From: Neorhizobium sp. JUb45
GTDB lineage: Bacteria; Pseudomonadota; Alphaproteobacteria; Rhizobiales; Rhizobiaceae
Assembly (NCBI RefSeq): GCF_004343585.1
Contig: NZ_SLYW01000001.1
Span: 868,001-932,000, forward strand
Length of the DNA: 64,000 nt
Direction: 5' to 3'
Shown here: piece after piece, positions 16,737-28,355 of the stretch
How the letters are laid out: each line of letters opens with the position of its first letter
How positions within the stretch are numbered: position 1 is the stretch's first letter
The notes under the pieces: generated by a model
Seen by the model: only the letters and a program-made list of their open reading frames with translations
Database searches by the model: none
What the model was told of the DNA's origin: nothing
Position numbers and translations under genes: made by a program

Positions 16737-16835
16737 TGCACGATCTCCGTCAGTATTCATCGAGACATGCGCAATATTTGTTGTAAAAATACCAATACTA
16801 AATCATGTTTTGAATGAAGAAGAGTGGGGGACGAT

Positions 16836-17870
16836 ATGACTGATACATACATCATGTGTGCCCGCCGGCGTGTGGGAAACGAATTCACGGCAGAACCCGG
16901 ACCAATTCGATATCTCAAGGTACCGGGCGCTGATGTCGCCTATGACGCAAGTCATATCGTTGGAAGCCCGAAAGAATGGGCTGCAGAAGTTCAGGGCCTT
17001 GCCGACGGCGATGAGAACCCGAACTCCATTGGCCCGGTGGGCGATGTTCTGGTCTTTGTTCATGGCTATAACAATGCAATGGCAGACGTGTTGCGCCGTA
17101 CACGGCAACTGACTTTGGATTTACGGGCGGAGGGCTGGCGTGGTCAGATCGTTGCCTTCGATTGGCCAAGCGCCAACCAGACCCTGAACTATCTTGAGGA
17201 TCGCCGGGATGGAGCACAGGTCGCTATCGATCTGGTGACCAAGGCAATCCGCCTGTTGAGCGAAGGGCAGAAAAAAGGCTGTTTGACCAATGTCCATCTG
17301 CTGGCCCACTCGGCAGGCGCCTATGTGACGATGGAAGCGTTCGTGCAGGCGGAAAAGGACGGCCCCTTGCGCAATAGCCCCTGGCGTGTCGGTCAGGTTG
17401 CCTTCATCGCCGGGGATGTTTCGGCTGCAAGCCTTTCCAGCAGCAGTGACTGGTGCAGGCCCATGTTTGATCGCATCATGCGACTGACCAACTATTCCAA
17501 TCCCTTCGATGCAGCATTGGCCGTCTCCAATGCAAAACGTCTGGGGGTTGCTCCGCGTGCCGGCCGTGTGGGGTTGCCGGACGACGCGCCTCGCAAGGCG
17601 GTTGATGTCGATTGTGGGCCGTATTTCGAGAAACTTCCCCCCGATCCTGCCTTCGGAGGGGTCTCATGGACCCATTCCTGGTATATCGGTAACCGGGTGT
17701 TCGCACGCGATCTGGCTATGACTTTGGAAGGCGCGATCGACCGTCAGTCACTGCCGACGCGTATCAAGCAGGATGGCAAGCTGGTGCTTGTCGATCGGCC
17801 GAGGCCTGCCTTCCAGGATCAATGGGGTATCAAGGAAACCGCGAAATTCATGGAAGCGCGGATCGTCTGA
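16836..17870 (+). CDS. Alpha/beta hydrolase, DUF900 family
   Basis: A 344-residue protein that starts at ATG 16836 after a GAGTGGGGG ribosome site. DUF900 features are present: DVLVFVHGYNNAMADVLRR (oxyanion strand and HGYN), QIVAFDWPSANQTLNYLED, and the nucleophile elbow VHLLAHSAGAYVTMEAF with the Ser in AHSAG. A C-terminal WTHSWYI probably supplies the catalytic His. No signal peptide is seen. Its substrate is unknown; relatives are called esterase/lipase-like. It follows the UdgX gene by 99 bases on the same strand and may be a separate transcription unit. Confidence 0.82.
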   Translation: MTDTYIMCARRRVGNEFTAEPGPIRYLKVPGADVAYDASHIVGSPKEWAAEVQGLADGDENPNSIGPVGDVLVFVHGYNNAMADVLRRTRQLTLDLRAEGWRGQIVAFDWPSANQTLNYLEDRRDGAQVAIDLVTKAIRLLSEGQKKGCLTNVHLLAHSAGAYVTMEAFVQAEKDGPLRNSPWRVGQVAFIAGDVSAASLSSSSDWCRPMFDRIMRLTNYSNPFDAALAVSNAKRLGVAPRAGRVGLPDDAPRKAVDVDCGPYFEKLPPDPAFGGVSWTHSWYIGNRVFARDLAMTLEGAIDRQSLPTRIKQDGKLVLVDRPRPAFQDQWGIKETAKFMEARIV

Positions 17871-17901
17871 GACGGGATACCGTATAAGCGGAAAAGAAAA
17901 A

Positions 17902-17933
17902 ACGCGCCGTGCCCATATGGGTGCACGGCGCGT
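17902..17933 (-). terminator. Intrinsic terminator of carB
   Basis: Perfect 11-base arms (ACGCGCCGTGC / GCACGGCGCGT) flank a ten-base loop. On the minus strand six Ts follow, extended by CTTTT. It lies 23 bases beyond the carB stop codon. Confidence 0.9.
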
Positions 17934-17956
17934 CGCATGATTTGATCTCAGACAGC

Positions 17957-21442
<3,486 letters not shown>

Positions 21443-21838
21443 GGTCTCTATCCGCTTTTTTCTGCGCAAAAAGCCGGCTCGGGGCATGAATAGCTCCGGT
21501 CGGGTGGCGTGCGCATGATTTTTCTGGCTAGACGCGGCTTATAGGCAAAAGCGGCGGGTATGAGAACCCCATAAATGGGCATATCGACAGGAAATGTATG
21601 GCGCGTCACGGGATGGCGGTGATGCAGCCGGATTTTCACATCGCTAAGCAGCTTTGGCCTCACAGCTTGCAAAGTGCACTGCTCTCGTCATGCGACTGCT
21701 GACAAAAAAACAGCGAACCGTACCGATCGACGTGCGGCTGGCATGGACAAAATTGATCTCAATCCATTAATTGCTAAATCAACGATAATGAATGCAACGG
21801 CCATCCAAGACGACGACCGCTTGCGCGGAGGAAACAGA
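21443..21838. other. Intergenic region between divergent carB and the MFS gene
   Basis: This 396-base interval holds two divergent promoters. For carB a TATAAG -10 box lies at 21538-21543 on the minus strand with a poor -35 (TTCTCA) 17 bases away. An inverted repeat CTTTTT-N7-AAAAAG lies close to the carB start. For the MFS gene, TTGATC and TAAATC 16 bases apart form a weak candidate around 21752-21780. No gene or known riboswitch was recognised. Confidence 0.4.
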
Positions 21839-23050
21839 ATGGCCGATGCGACTTCAAAGCCTGTGGCGGCAATCGCTGCCGAGGCGACCGTGCTGCCGAT
21901 CATTTTTGCCGTCAGCTTCAGTCATATGCTGAACGACATCATGCAATCGATGATCGCCGCCATCTACCCGATGCTGAAGACGGATTATCAGCTGGATTTC
22001 TGGCAGATCGGTATTCTCACGCTCGCCTTCCAGTGCACCGCGTCGCTCCTGCAGCCGCTCGTCGGCATCGTTACAGACAAGAAACCCTATCCCTATTCGC
22101 TGCCGGTCGGCATGGCTTCGACCCTGCTGGGTCTTGTTCTGCTGGCCACCGCGCATGATTACAACATGCTGGTTCTGGCAGCGTCGCTGGTCGGGATCGG
22201 TTCTGCCATCTTCCATCCGGAATCCTCGCGCGTGGCGCGACTTGCCTCGGGCGGCCGATATGGTTTTGCGCAATCGGTGTTTCAGGTTGGCGGCAATCTC
22301 GGCACAGCGATCGGTCCATTGCTTGCCGCCTTCATCATCGTGCCGCGCGGGCAGGGCAGCGTCGCCTGGTTCTGCATCGCGGCGATCATCGGCATCATTG
22401 TGCTGAGCCGCGTCGCGTCCTGGTACAAGGCTCATATGGCCGCCAATGCCGGCAAGAAGAAAGTCGTGCATGCGCATTCGCTGCCACGCAACACGGTGGT
22501 CGTCGCGCTCGTCATTCTGGCGCTTTTGACGTTTTCCAAAAACATCTACATGGCCAGCATCGGCAGCTATTACACGTTCTTCGTCATCGAGCGTTTCGGT
22601 GTGACGGTGCAGCAGTCGCAGCTGATGCTGTTCGTGTTTCTCGGTGCCAGTGCGCTGGGGACGGTGGTCGGCGGGCCGATCGGTGACAAGTTCGGCTCCA
22701 AGGTGGTGATCTGGTTCTCCATCCTCGGCGTGCTGCCGTTCACGCTTGCCATGCCGTTCGCCAATCTGCCGCTGACGATCTTTTTGTCGGCGATGGTCGG
22801 CTTCATCATGGCCTCGTCCTTCCCGGCCATCATCGTCATGGCGCAGGAACTGGTGCCGGGACGTGTCGGCATGATCGCCGGTGTGTTTTTCGGTTTTGCT
22901 TTCGGCATGGGCGGTATTGCTGCGGCGGTGCTTGGCCTTCTGGCCGACGCCCATGGTATTGCCTTTGTTTATGCCATCTGCGCCTTCTTGCCGGCGCTTG
23001 GCCTGCTGACGATTTTCCTGCCCGGCAAGGCCTCGCTTCGGGTAGCCTGA
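21839..23050 (+). CDS. MFS efflux transporter, Fsr (fosmidomycin resistance) type
   Basis: A 403-residue major facilitator with 12 predicted helices. Starting at ATG 21839 gives an excellent GCGGAGG ribosome site; longer in-frame starts do not have one. Motifs resemble Fsr: SFSHMLNDIMQSMIAAIYPM in helix 1, PLVGIVTDKKPYPYSLPVGM in the first cytosolic loop, and GIGSAIFHPESSRVARLASG with GFAQSVFQVGGNLGTAIGPL. The HPESSRVARLASGGRYG stretch is typical of this subfamily. Fsr pumps export fosmidomycin and perhaps other phosphonates or metabolites by proton antiport. The gene is alone and divergent from carB. Confidence 0.85.
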   Translation: MADATSKPVAAIAAEATVLPIIFAVSFSHMLNDIMQSMIAAIYPMLKTDYQLDFWQIGILTLAFQCTASLLQPLVGIVTDKKPYPYSLPVGMASTLLGLVLLATAHDYNMLVLAASLVGIGSAIFHPESSRVARLASGGRYGFAQSVFQVGGNLGTAIGPLLAAFIIVPRGQGSVAWFCIAAIIGIIVLSRVASWYKAHMAANAGKKKVVHAHSLPRNTVVVALVILALLTFSKNIYMASIGSYYTFFVIERFGVTVQQSQLMLFVFLGASALGTVVGGPIGDKFGSKVVIWFSILGVLPFTLAMPFANLPLTIFLSAMVGFIMASSFPAIIVMAQELVPGRVGMIAGVFFGFAFGMGGIAAAVLGLLADAHGIAFVYAICAFLPALGLLTIFLPGKASLRVA

Positions 23051-23082
23051 GGCATTTGTCGGCATCTCATGCGGTAAAATGA

Positions 23083-23110
23083 CGGAAGCCCACCTGTCGG
23101 CGGGCTTCCG
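23083..23110. terminator. Hairpin between convergent MFS and chemoreceptor genes
   Basis: CGGAAGCCC and GGGCTTCCG form nine perfect pairs around a ten-base loop. On the minus strand TCATTTTA follows, so it more likely ends the chemoreceptor transcript. The T-tract is short in both directions. Confidence 0.5.
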
Positions 23111-23136
23111 GTATCGTTGAGATTCTATTGTTTGCG

Positions 23137-24582
23137 TTAGGCAGCGCGGCGATGCGTCGGTCGATGCGAGGCGGCGACCGCTTCGTCTGCAAAGTTGAAT
23201 TTTGCGATCATCTGCGACAGTTCCTGTGCCTCGTTGACAAGGCCGTGGCTTGCTGCCGTCGTTTCTTCCACCATCGCGGCGTTCTGCTGGGTCATCTGGT
23301 CCATCTGGTTGATGGCGGTGTTGATCTGCTGCAGGCCGGTAGACTGTTCCTGGGTGGAATAGGCGATGTCGCTGACGACGGTGTTGATGTCGTTGATCTG
23401 GGTGGAGATGTTGCGCAGCACTTCACCGGTCTGGTCGACGAGCGAGACGCCCTCCGTCACCTGCCTTGAAGACGTGTCGATCAGTGTCTTGATCTCCTTC
23501 GCCGCGTTGGCGGAGCGCTGTGCCAGTTCCCGCACTTCCTGGGCGACGACGGCAAAACCACGTCCGGCTTCGCCGGCGCGGGCAGCCTCGACGCCGGCAT
23601 TGAGGGCCAGCAGGTTGGTCTGGAAGGCGATTTCGTCAATGACGCCGATGATCTTGCCGACCTGCTGCGAGGACTGCTCGATCTGAGACATTGCATTGAC
23701 GGTGCTTTCGACGACCGATGCGGATTTTTCCGCAACCTGACGCGCCGAAAGGGTCAGCGATGCGGCCTGTTTCGAGCCCGATGCCGTCTTGCTGACGGTC
23801 GAGGTGATCTGGTCGATCGCGGAAGCGGTTTCCTCGAGTGCTGCGGCCTGACGTTCGGTGCGCGAGGCGAGATCGTCGGAGGCGTGGCTGATTTCGGATG
23901 CGGTGTTCTGCATGTTCTGCGTGGCGTGAGCGACCGAAGCGACCATGGTCTGCACCGTACGGACGGCACGGTTGTAATCGTCTTTCAACAGGCGGGTCTT
24001 TTCCGAAAGCTCGGCGGTGACGCGATAGGTCAGGTCACCATTGGCGAGCGCCGACAGTCCTTTCAGCAGGTTGTCGATTGCCAGCTTGTCCTCGGCCGCC
24101 TCGCGTGCCGTCTTCTGCTCCAGCAGGATCTGATCGTGGACGTCCGTCAAGGATCCGCAGGCGCGGATCGTCTTGCCGTCCGGCTGATGGCGGCAGCCGC
24201 CTGTGGCGCGGAACCAGCGATAGGAGCCGTCGCGCATCTTGAGGCGATAGTTGACGCGATAGCGAGCGCGGCCAGTCTTGTCGGTCAGATGCCCTGCGAA
24301 GGCTGCAAAAGTCGGCTGAACATCGTCAGGGTGCAGCTTGTCGGACCATGACTGCACGACATTCGGAAAATCCGTGGTGTTCTCATAACCGACCATGCGG
24401 CGAAATTCCGCCGACCATGTCCAGCGGCTTTGCGGATGCATGGCATCGCCATCAACAAGAACGGCTTCCCACAGGCCGATGCCACAGGCTTCATCAAGCA
24501 GTTCAGAGCGTTCGCTTACCGCAGCCAAGCGCTCTTCGATCTGTCTGGTGTTTGCGCTTTGTCTGCCACCGAAAAACGACAT
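23137..24582 (-). CDS. Soluble PAS-containing methyl-accepting chemotaxis protein
   Basis: A 481-residue chemoreceptor. A short N-terminal helix leads into a PAS_3-type domain (residues 30-155, with [18 protein letters not shown] and [13 protein letters not shown]). A HAMP-like segment follows ([20 protein letters not shown]), then a long coiled signalling domain whose hairpin tip reads [20 protein letters not shown]. No membrane segment or signal peptide is present, so it probably senses an intracellular signal such as redox state. A CheR-docking pentapeptide is absent from the C-terminus. No che genes are nearby; it is an orphan receptor. Confidence 0.92.
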   Translation of the reverse strand: MSFFGGRQSANTRQIEERLAAVSERSELLDEACGIGLWEAVLVDGDAMHPQSRWTWSAEFRRMVGYENTTDFPNVVQSWSDKLHPDDVQPTFAAFAGHLTDKTGRARYRVNYRLKMRDGSYRWFRATGGCRHQPDGKTIRACGSLTDVHDQILLEQKTAREAAEDKLAIDNLLKGLSALANGDLTYRVTAELSEKTRLLKDDYNRAVRTVQTMVASVAHATQNMQNTASEISHASDDLASRTERQAAALEETASAIDQITSTVSKTASGSKQAASLTLSARQVAEKSASVVESTVNAMSQIEQSSQQVGKIIGVIDEIAFQTNLLALNAGVEAARAGEAGRGFAVVAQEVRELAQRSANAAKEIKTLIDTSSRQVTEGVSLVDQTGEVLRNISTQINDINTVVSDIAYSTQEQSTGLQQINTAINQMDQMTQQNAAMVEETTAASHGLVNEAQELSQMIAKFNFADEAVAASHRPTHRRAA

Positions 24583-24901
24583 TGGAATATTCCCTTTTGA
24601 AACAGTAATGCGTCGTGCGGAATAGATATCCTCTCATGGTTATTACTTCGTGAATCGGTAGATCATTTAAAATATGACTAGGTGTGTATATTTGAGTTAT
24701 TCATGGTTGTTAGTCGTTTTTGTTGTGTAGGTACGTAAATTTTGTCGTTATGGTTGTCTTTTGTTTGTCGGTGTATCGCATTTTTGAATGTTATTTTTGG
24801 TTGCGAAGCCGTCTTCGCGGGACGCTCTCAATGAAGTCGTGGATTTCCCTTCCACCTGACCTATATTGCTTCGCTGAAACTGTTGCGTTGGAGAGCATGT
24901 C
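24583..24901. other. T-rich intergenic region before ypfJ
   Basis: The 319 bases between the divergent chemoreceptor and ypfJ genes are unusually T-rich on the plus strand, in contrast to the GC-rich surroundings. A GCGAAG-CCGT-CTTCGC hairpin lies within it near 24803, without a T-tract. I see no gene, known RNA family or clear promoter. It may be a relict or a regulatory tract. Confidence 0.4.
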
Positions 24902-25798
24902 ATGCAGTGGAGAGGTCGGCGACAGTCGGATAATGTCGAGGATCGTCGTGGTGGTGGATCTTCGGGTGGCGGCGGTTTCCGTATCCCGATCGGCGGTGGC
25001 GGTCGTGGGGGCGGTGGTATCGGCATCGGCGGCCTCGTGCTTATTCTGGGCATTTGCTGGCTGACCGGCATCAATCCGCTGACGCTGCTTTCCGGCGGAG
25101 ATATTCTCGGCGAAGGTGGCGGCGGTTATGAGCAGAGCGCCCAGCGTCGCACGCCGGCCGATGACGAGATGAGCCAGTTCGTCCGCACCGTTCTTGCCGA
25201 TACGGAGGATACCTGGACGCAGATTTTCCAGCAGGCCGGGCAGCGTTATCAACCGCCGACACTGGTGATGTTCAGTGGCGGAACGAGTTCCGCATGTGGC
25301 ACTGCCTCATCCGCGACCGGGCCGTTCTATTGCCCGAGCGACCGCAAGGTTTATCTTGATACCGACTTTTTCCGTGAACTCGGCCAGCGTTTCGGCGCGT
25401 CCGGTGATTTTGCCGAGGCTTATGTCGTGGCACATGAAGTTGGCCACCATGTGCAGAACCTGCTTGGCGTGCTTCCGAAATTCAACCAGGCGCGTCAGCG
25501 CATGAGCGAAGTCGAAGCCAATCGCATGTCGGTGCGGGTTGAGTTGCAGGCCGATTGTTTTGCCGGTGTGTGGGGCAAATATACCGAGCAGCAGGGTGTT
25601 CTGGAACGCGGCGATCTGGAAGAGGCTCTGAATGCGGCCCAGCAGATCGGCGACGATACGCTGCAGAAGCGCAGTCAGGGTTATGTCGTTCCCGACAGCT
25701 TTAATCATGGAACGTCGGCGCAGCGGATGAAATGGTTTCGCCAGGGTTTTGACAGCGGCAATATCAAAAGCTGCGATACGTTTTCCGGCGAGGTCTGA
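24902..25798 (+). CDS. ypfJ: YpfJ-family neutral zinc metallopeptidase
   Basis: A 298-residue protein of the putative neutral zinc metallopeptidase (YpfJ/zinicin-like) family. The start MQWRGRRQSDNVEDRRG and the glycine-rich linker GGGGRGGGGIGIGG precede a membrane segment (about residues 40-55, GLVLILGICWLTGI). The catalytic motif VAHEVGHHVQNLLGV (HExxH) lies near residue 178, and the upstream ACGTASSATGPFYCPSDRKV stretch is characteristic. Downstream, RVELQADCFAGVWG probably provides the third zinc ligand. The active domain should face the periplasm. Its substrates are unknown. Confidence 0.9.
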   Translation: MQWRGRRQSDNVEDRRGGGSSGGGGFRIPIGGGGRGGGGIGIGGLVLILGICWLTGINPLTLLSGGDILGEGGGGYEQSAQRRTPADDEMSQFVRTVLADTEDTWTQIFQQAGQRYQPPTLVMFSGGTSSACGTASSATGPFYCPSDRKVYLDTDFFRELGQRFGASGDFAEAYVVAHEVGHHVQNLLGVLPKFNQARQRMSEVEANRMSVRVELQADCFAGVWGKYTEQQGVLERGDLEEALNAAQQIGDDTLQKRSQGYVVPDSFNHGTSAQRMKWFRQGFDSGNIKSCDTFSGEV

Positions 25799-25801
25799 GT
25801 T

Positions 25802-26280
25802 TCAGGCCAGCAGAAGCGCGGTGCCGTAAAGCCCGATTGCAAACACTGTGTTGGCGGCAAAATTCATCAGCCGGACTTTCTCGGATTGGCCGTTTTCGAT
25901 GCGGCCCATCCAAGACCCATGCCGGGTTGCATCAGGAACCAGCCGGCGCCGATCGTGACGATGCCGAGTATCCAGGCGGGAATGAAGGTCGGGGTGGCAA
26001 GCCATTGTGGGCCGGCAAGGCCTGCCAGAATGATGCCGTAGAGAATGCCGACGGCGTAGTGACCTGTCCATCCAAGCGCTTTTTCATGCGCGTATGGCTG
26101 AGCTTTGCCGATATCCTCGTGAAAAATCCTGCCGCTTCCAAGATGGTAAAACCAGCGGCCACCGGGTGCCCAGTTGGGTTTTGCTTCGGCAAAAAGCAGG
26201 TGCAGGGCAAAAGCCCAGATATCCATCAATGCGGTGGCGCCAAAACCGATCACTGCGCCCTTGATAATCAGTTCCAGCAT
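25802..26280 (-). pseudogene. DUF2938 membrane protein with a C-terminal frameshift
   Basis: The reading frame from ATG 26280 (behind a GGGGTGGGG site) encodes a DUF2938-like membrane protein: LELIIKGAVIGFGATALMDI, then PGGRWFYHLGSGRIFHEDIG and GWTGHYAVGILYGIILAGLA. It stops at 25867 after NPRKSG. The minus-one frame continues from 25876 with 24 more residues (VRLMNFAANTVFAIGLYGTA and a short hydrophobic end) to 25802, which looks like the missing last membrane helix. One extra G near 25876 would restore the family-length protein. It may be a real mutation or an assembly error; no slippery heptamer for programmed frameshifting is seen. GTG 26289 is an alternative start. Confidence 0.7.
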
Positions 26281-26426
26281 TTTCCCCACCCCGTTCTGTT
26301 TCGCGTTTTGTGAAACGAAACTTGGGCGCTTGTCGAGGTGTGTTGCGCCGCTGCCGCGCGATTGATCACCATAATTGAAGCACGCTTCAAAAAACCTGCT
26401 CGATTGTAGCTCAGGGTTGCCGTGCT

Positions 26427-26487
26427 GCGCCCGCTGGTCTATGGCGGGTGCACATCGCCGCTCTCCAGACTTGGAGGCGGCGTTTTT
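26427..26487 (+). promoter_or_regulatory. MATE leader: two hairpins, the second an intrinsic terminator
   Basis: The first hairpin has eight pairs (GCGCCCGC, 26427-26434, with GCGGGTGC, 26444-26451). The second is CGCCGC-t-CTCCA (26456-26467), loop GACT, TGGAG-GCGGCG (26472-26482), followed at once by five Ts. It stands six bases before the GGGAGG ribosome site of the MATE gene. A terminator there implies regulation by attenuation or antitermination. It does not match a riboswitch class I know. Confidence 0.6.
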
Positions 26488-26505
26488 CCTTTGGGAGGTT
26501 CAAAA

Positions 26506-27912
26506 ATGTCAGTCGCAGTGGCGCGCCCTGAAACGGTCCTTGAAAAAGGGGTCGACAATTCCTGGCTCACGCATATGCGCGCCACGCTGGTGCTCGGTGT
26601 GCCGCTGGTCGGCGCGCAGTTGGCGCAGGTTGCGATCCATACGACCGACGTGATCCTGGTTGGCTGGCTCGGGACGACGGAGCTTGCCTCCGTGGTCATT
26701 GCCACGCAGCTCTATTTCATCACCTTCATCTTCGGCAGCGGTTTTACCAGCGCCATCGTGCCGATGGTGGCGCAGGCCCTCGGCCATGGCGACACGACCG
26801 GGGTGCGCCGTTCGGTGCGCATGGGGCTCTGGGTCGTTCTGGCCTATTGCGTGCTTGTCTCCCCCATCCTCTGGTTTTCCGAGCCGCTGTTGCTGAAGCT
26901 GGGGCAGGAGCCTGACGTTGCCGCCACGGCCCAGAGTTATCTGCGCATCGCGATGTGGGGCATCTTTCCGGCGCTCGGCTTCTTCGCGCTTCGCTCTTTC
27001 GTGACCGGTCTCGAAAAGGGCGGGATGGTTCTGTTTGTCACGCTCGGCATGTTCGCGATCAACCTGATCGCAGCCTATCTGCTGATCTTTGGTCATTTCG
27101 GGGCGCCGCAGCTTGGTCTGCATGGCGCAGCGATTGCCGCCGTTTGTGCCAACCTGACCGGCTTCGTCATCATCGTCGCCTATATACAATTCCTGCCCGA
27201 TACCCGCGCCTACGAGATTTTCGTGCGTTTCTGGCGGCCTGACTGGGGCATGATCAGGGAAGTTTTCGTGCTCGGCCTGCCGATCAGCTTCACCATTCTG
27301 GCCGAAACCAGCCTGTTTGGGGCAGCGGCCCTGTTGATGGGGATGATCGGCAAGCTGGAACTGGCAGCCCACGGCATCGCGCTTCAGCTGGCTTCGATCG
27401 CCTTCATGATCCCGCTTGGGCTGGCGCAGGTCGCGACTGTCCGGGTCGGGCTGGCGCATGGTCGCCGCGATACGATCGGTGTACGCCGCGCAGCCGTGGC
27501 GGCTCTGGTCATCGGTGTGGTGTTCACCGCCATCGGCAGCATCCTCTTCATGGGGTTGCCGCGTTTCTTCGGGGGACTGTTTCTCGACATCAAGCAACCG
27601 GATGCCGAAGCCGTGCTGGGTCTGGCAGCGCCGCTGATCATGCTCGCCGGCGTCTTTCAGCTCGTTGATGGCCTGCAGGCGGTCGGCGCTGGCATTCTGC
27701 GTGGTCTCAAGGATACGACGATCCCGATGATCCTTGCGCTGGTTGCCTATTGGCCGATCGGCTTTGTCTGCGCCTGGGTGTTTGCTTTCCCGCTCGGTCT
27801 GCGCGGGGAAGGCGTCTGGTTGGGTTTCGTGCTCGGGCTTGCTGCCGCTGCCGCCTTCCTGTGCGGCCGTTTCTGGCTGCTGGTGCGCAACAAGCCGACG
27901 GTTGCTGTATGA
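26506..27912 (+). CDS. MATE-family multidrug efflux pump (NorM-like)
   Basis: A 468-residue protein with 12 predicted helices. ATG 26506 was chosen because GGGAGG precedes it by seven bases; earlier in-frame codons run through the leader hairpins. MATE motifs: LGVPLVGAQLAQVAIHTTDV in helix 1, VGWLGTTELASVVIATQLYF, and a second-half repeat FVLGLPISFTILAETSLFGA. The family exports cationic drugs and dyes using Na+ or H+. The preceding terminator-like leader suggests conditional expression. The convergent ABM gene ends 16 bases beyond its stop. Confidence 0.93.
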   Translation: MSVAVARPETVLEKGVDNSWLTHMRATLVLGVPLVGAQLAQVAIHTTDVILVGWLGTTELASVVIATQLYFITFIFGSGFTSAIVPMVAQALGHGDTTGVRRSVRMGLWVVLAYCVLVSPILWFSEPLLLKLGQEPDVAATAQSYLRIAMWGIFPALGFFALRSFVTGLEKGGMVLFVTLGMFAINLIAAYLLIFGHFGAPQLGLHGAAIAAVCANLTGFVIIVAYIQFLPDTRAYEIFVRFWRPDWGMIREVFVLGLPISFTILAETSLFGAAALLMGMIGKLELAAHGIALQLASIAFMIPLGLAQVATVRVGLAHGRRDTIGVRRAAVAALVIGVVFTAIGSILFMGLPRFFGGLFLDIKQPDAEAVLGLAAPLIMLAGVFQLVDGLQAVGAGILRGLKDTTIPMILALVAYWPIGFVCAWVFAFPLGLRGEGVWLGFVLGLAAAAAFLCGRFWLLVRNKPTVAV

Positions 27913-27928
27913 CTCTATGGTGGAACCG

Positions 27929-28261
27929 TCACGCCGGCTGGGCGTAACGGTAGAAGCCGGTATCGGCTTCGATGCCGAGCCGGCGGGACACGTCCTGCCG
28001 GTCTATGCCGTCATTGCGGTCCGCCTCGGCAATGGCGGCGATGATCGGCTGCAGCACGTTTTCATTCTCGAACTGGATGATCGCCAGCATGCTGAAATGA
28101 TCGACCGTCACCTGACGCTCGATGATCATCTCTTCGATCACGCCCGGCTGGGCACGAATGATGTCGTGCGTTCGCTTCAGGAACGCCATGAAGGCGTCGC
28201 GGCTGTCTGTTGGAACCGAAAACCTGTTGACGCGGATAACCCGCTTTTCAATCTCGTCCAT
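27929..28261 (-). CDS. ABM-domain protein (antibiotic biosynthesis monooxygenase-like)
   Basis: A 110-residue protein with the ferredoxin-like ABM fold: a first strand (KRVIRVNRFSVPTDSRDAFM), a helix (FLKRTHDIIRAQPGVIEEMI) and a central strand (FSMLAIIQFENENVLQPIIA). ABM proteins are small cofactor-free oxygenases, haem degraders or aldehyde-handling enzymes, often dimeric, and the fold alone does not tell which. It lies 94 bases downstream of carA on the same strand, with two hairpins between them. A role linked to carA is not implied. Confidence 0.7.
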   Translation of the reverse strand: MDEIEKRVIRVNRFSVPTDSRDAFMAFLKRTHDIIRAQPGVIEEMIIERQVTVDHFSMLAIIQFENENVLQPIIAAIAEADRNDGIDRQDVSRRLGIEADTGFYRYAQPA

Positions 28262-28267
28262 ACGAAA

Positions 28268-28323
28268 ATACCCCCGCTTTTGTTGAGCAGGGGTATTTGT
28301 GCAACCTCAACAATGGTTGAGGT
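28268..28323. repeat. Two adjacent inverted repeats between carA and the ABM gene
   Basis: ATACCCC (28268-28274) pairs with GGGGTAT (28290-28296), and ACCTCAAC (28304-28311) pairs with GTTGAGGT (28316-28323) around an AATG loop. The first lies within ten bases of the ABM start codon and contains its GGGGG ribosome-binding bases on the minus strand; the second could end the carA transcript, though no T-tract follows. Confidence 0.5.
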
Positions 28324-28355
28324 CAAGCGTATTTTTCGGATGCCGTCGGCTTGCC

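Noticed and set aside
25870..25885. Programmed minus-one frameshifting in the DUF2938 gene
   Set aside because: The bases at the junction do not form an X-XXY-YYZ slippery heptamer and no pseudoknot is evident.
26427..26487. Assignment of the MATE leader to a known riboswitch (yybP-ykoY, ykkC or mini-ykkC)
   Set aside because: None of the conserved bases of those classes is present as far as I can see; only the expression-platform-like terminator is clear.
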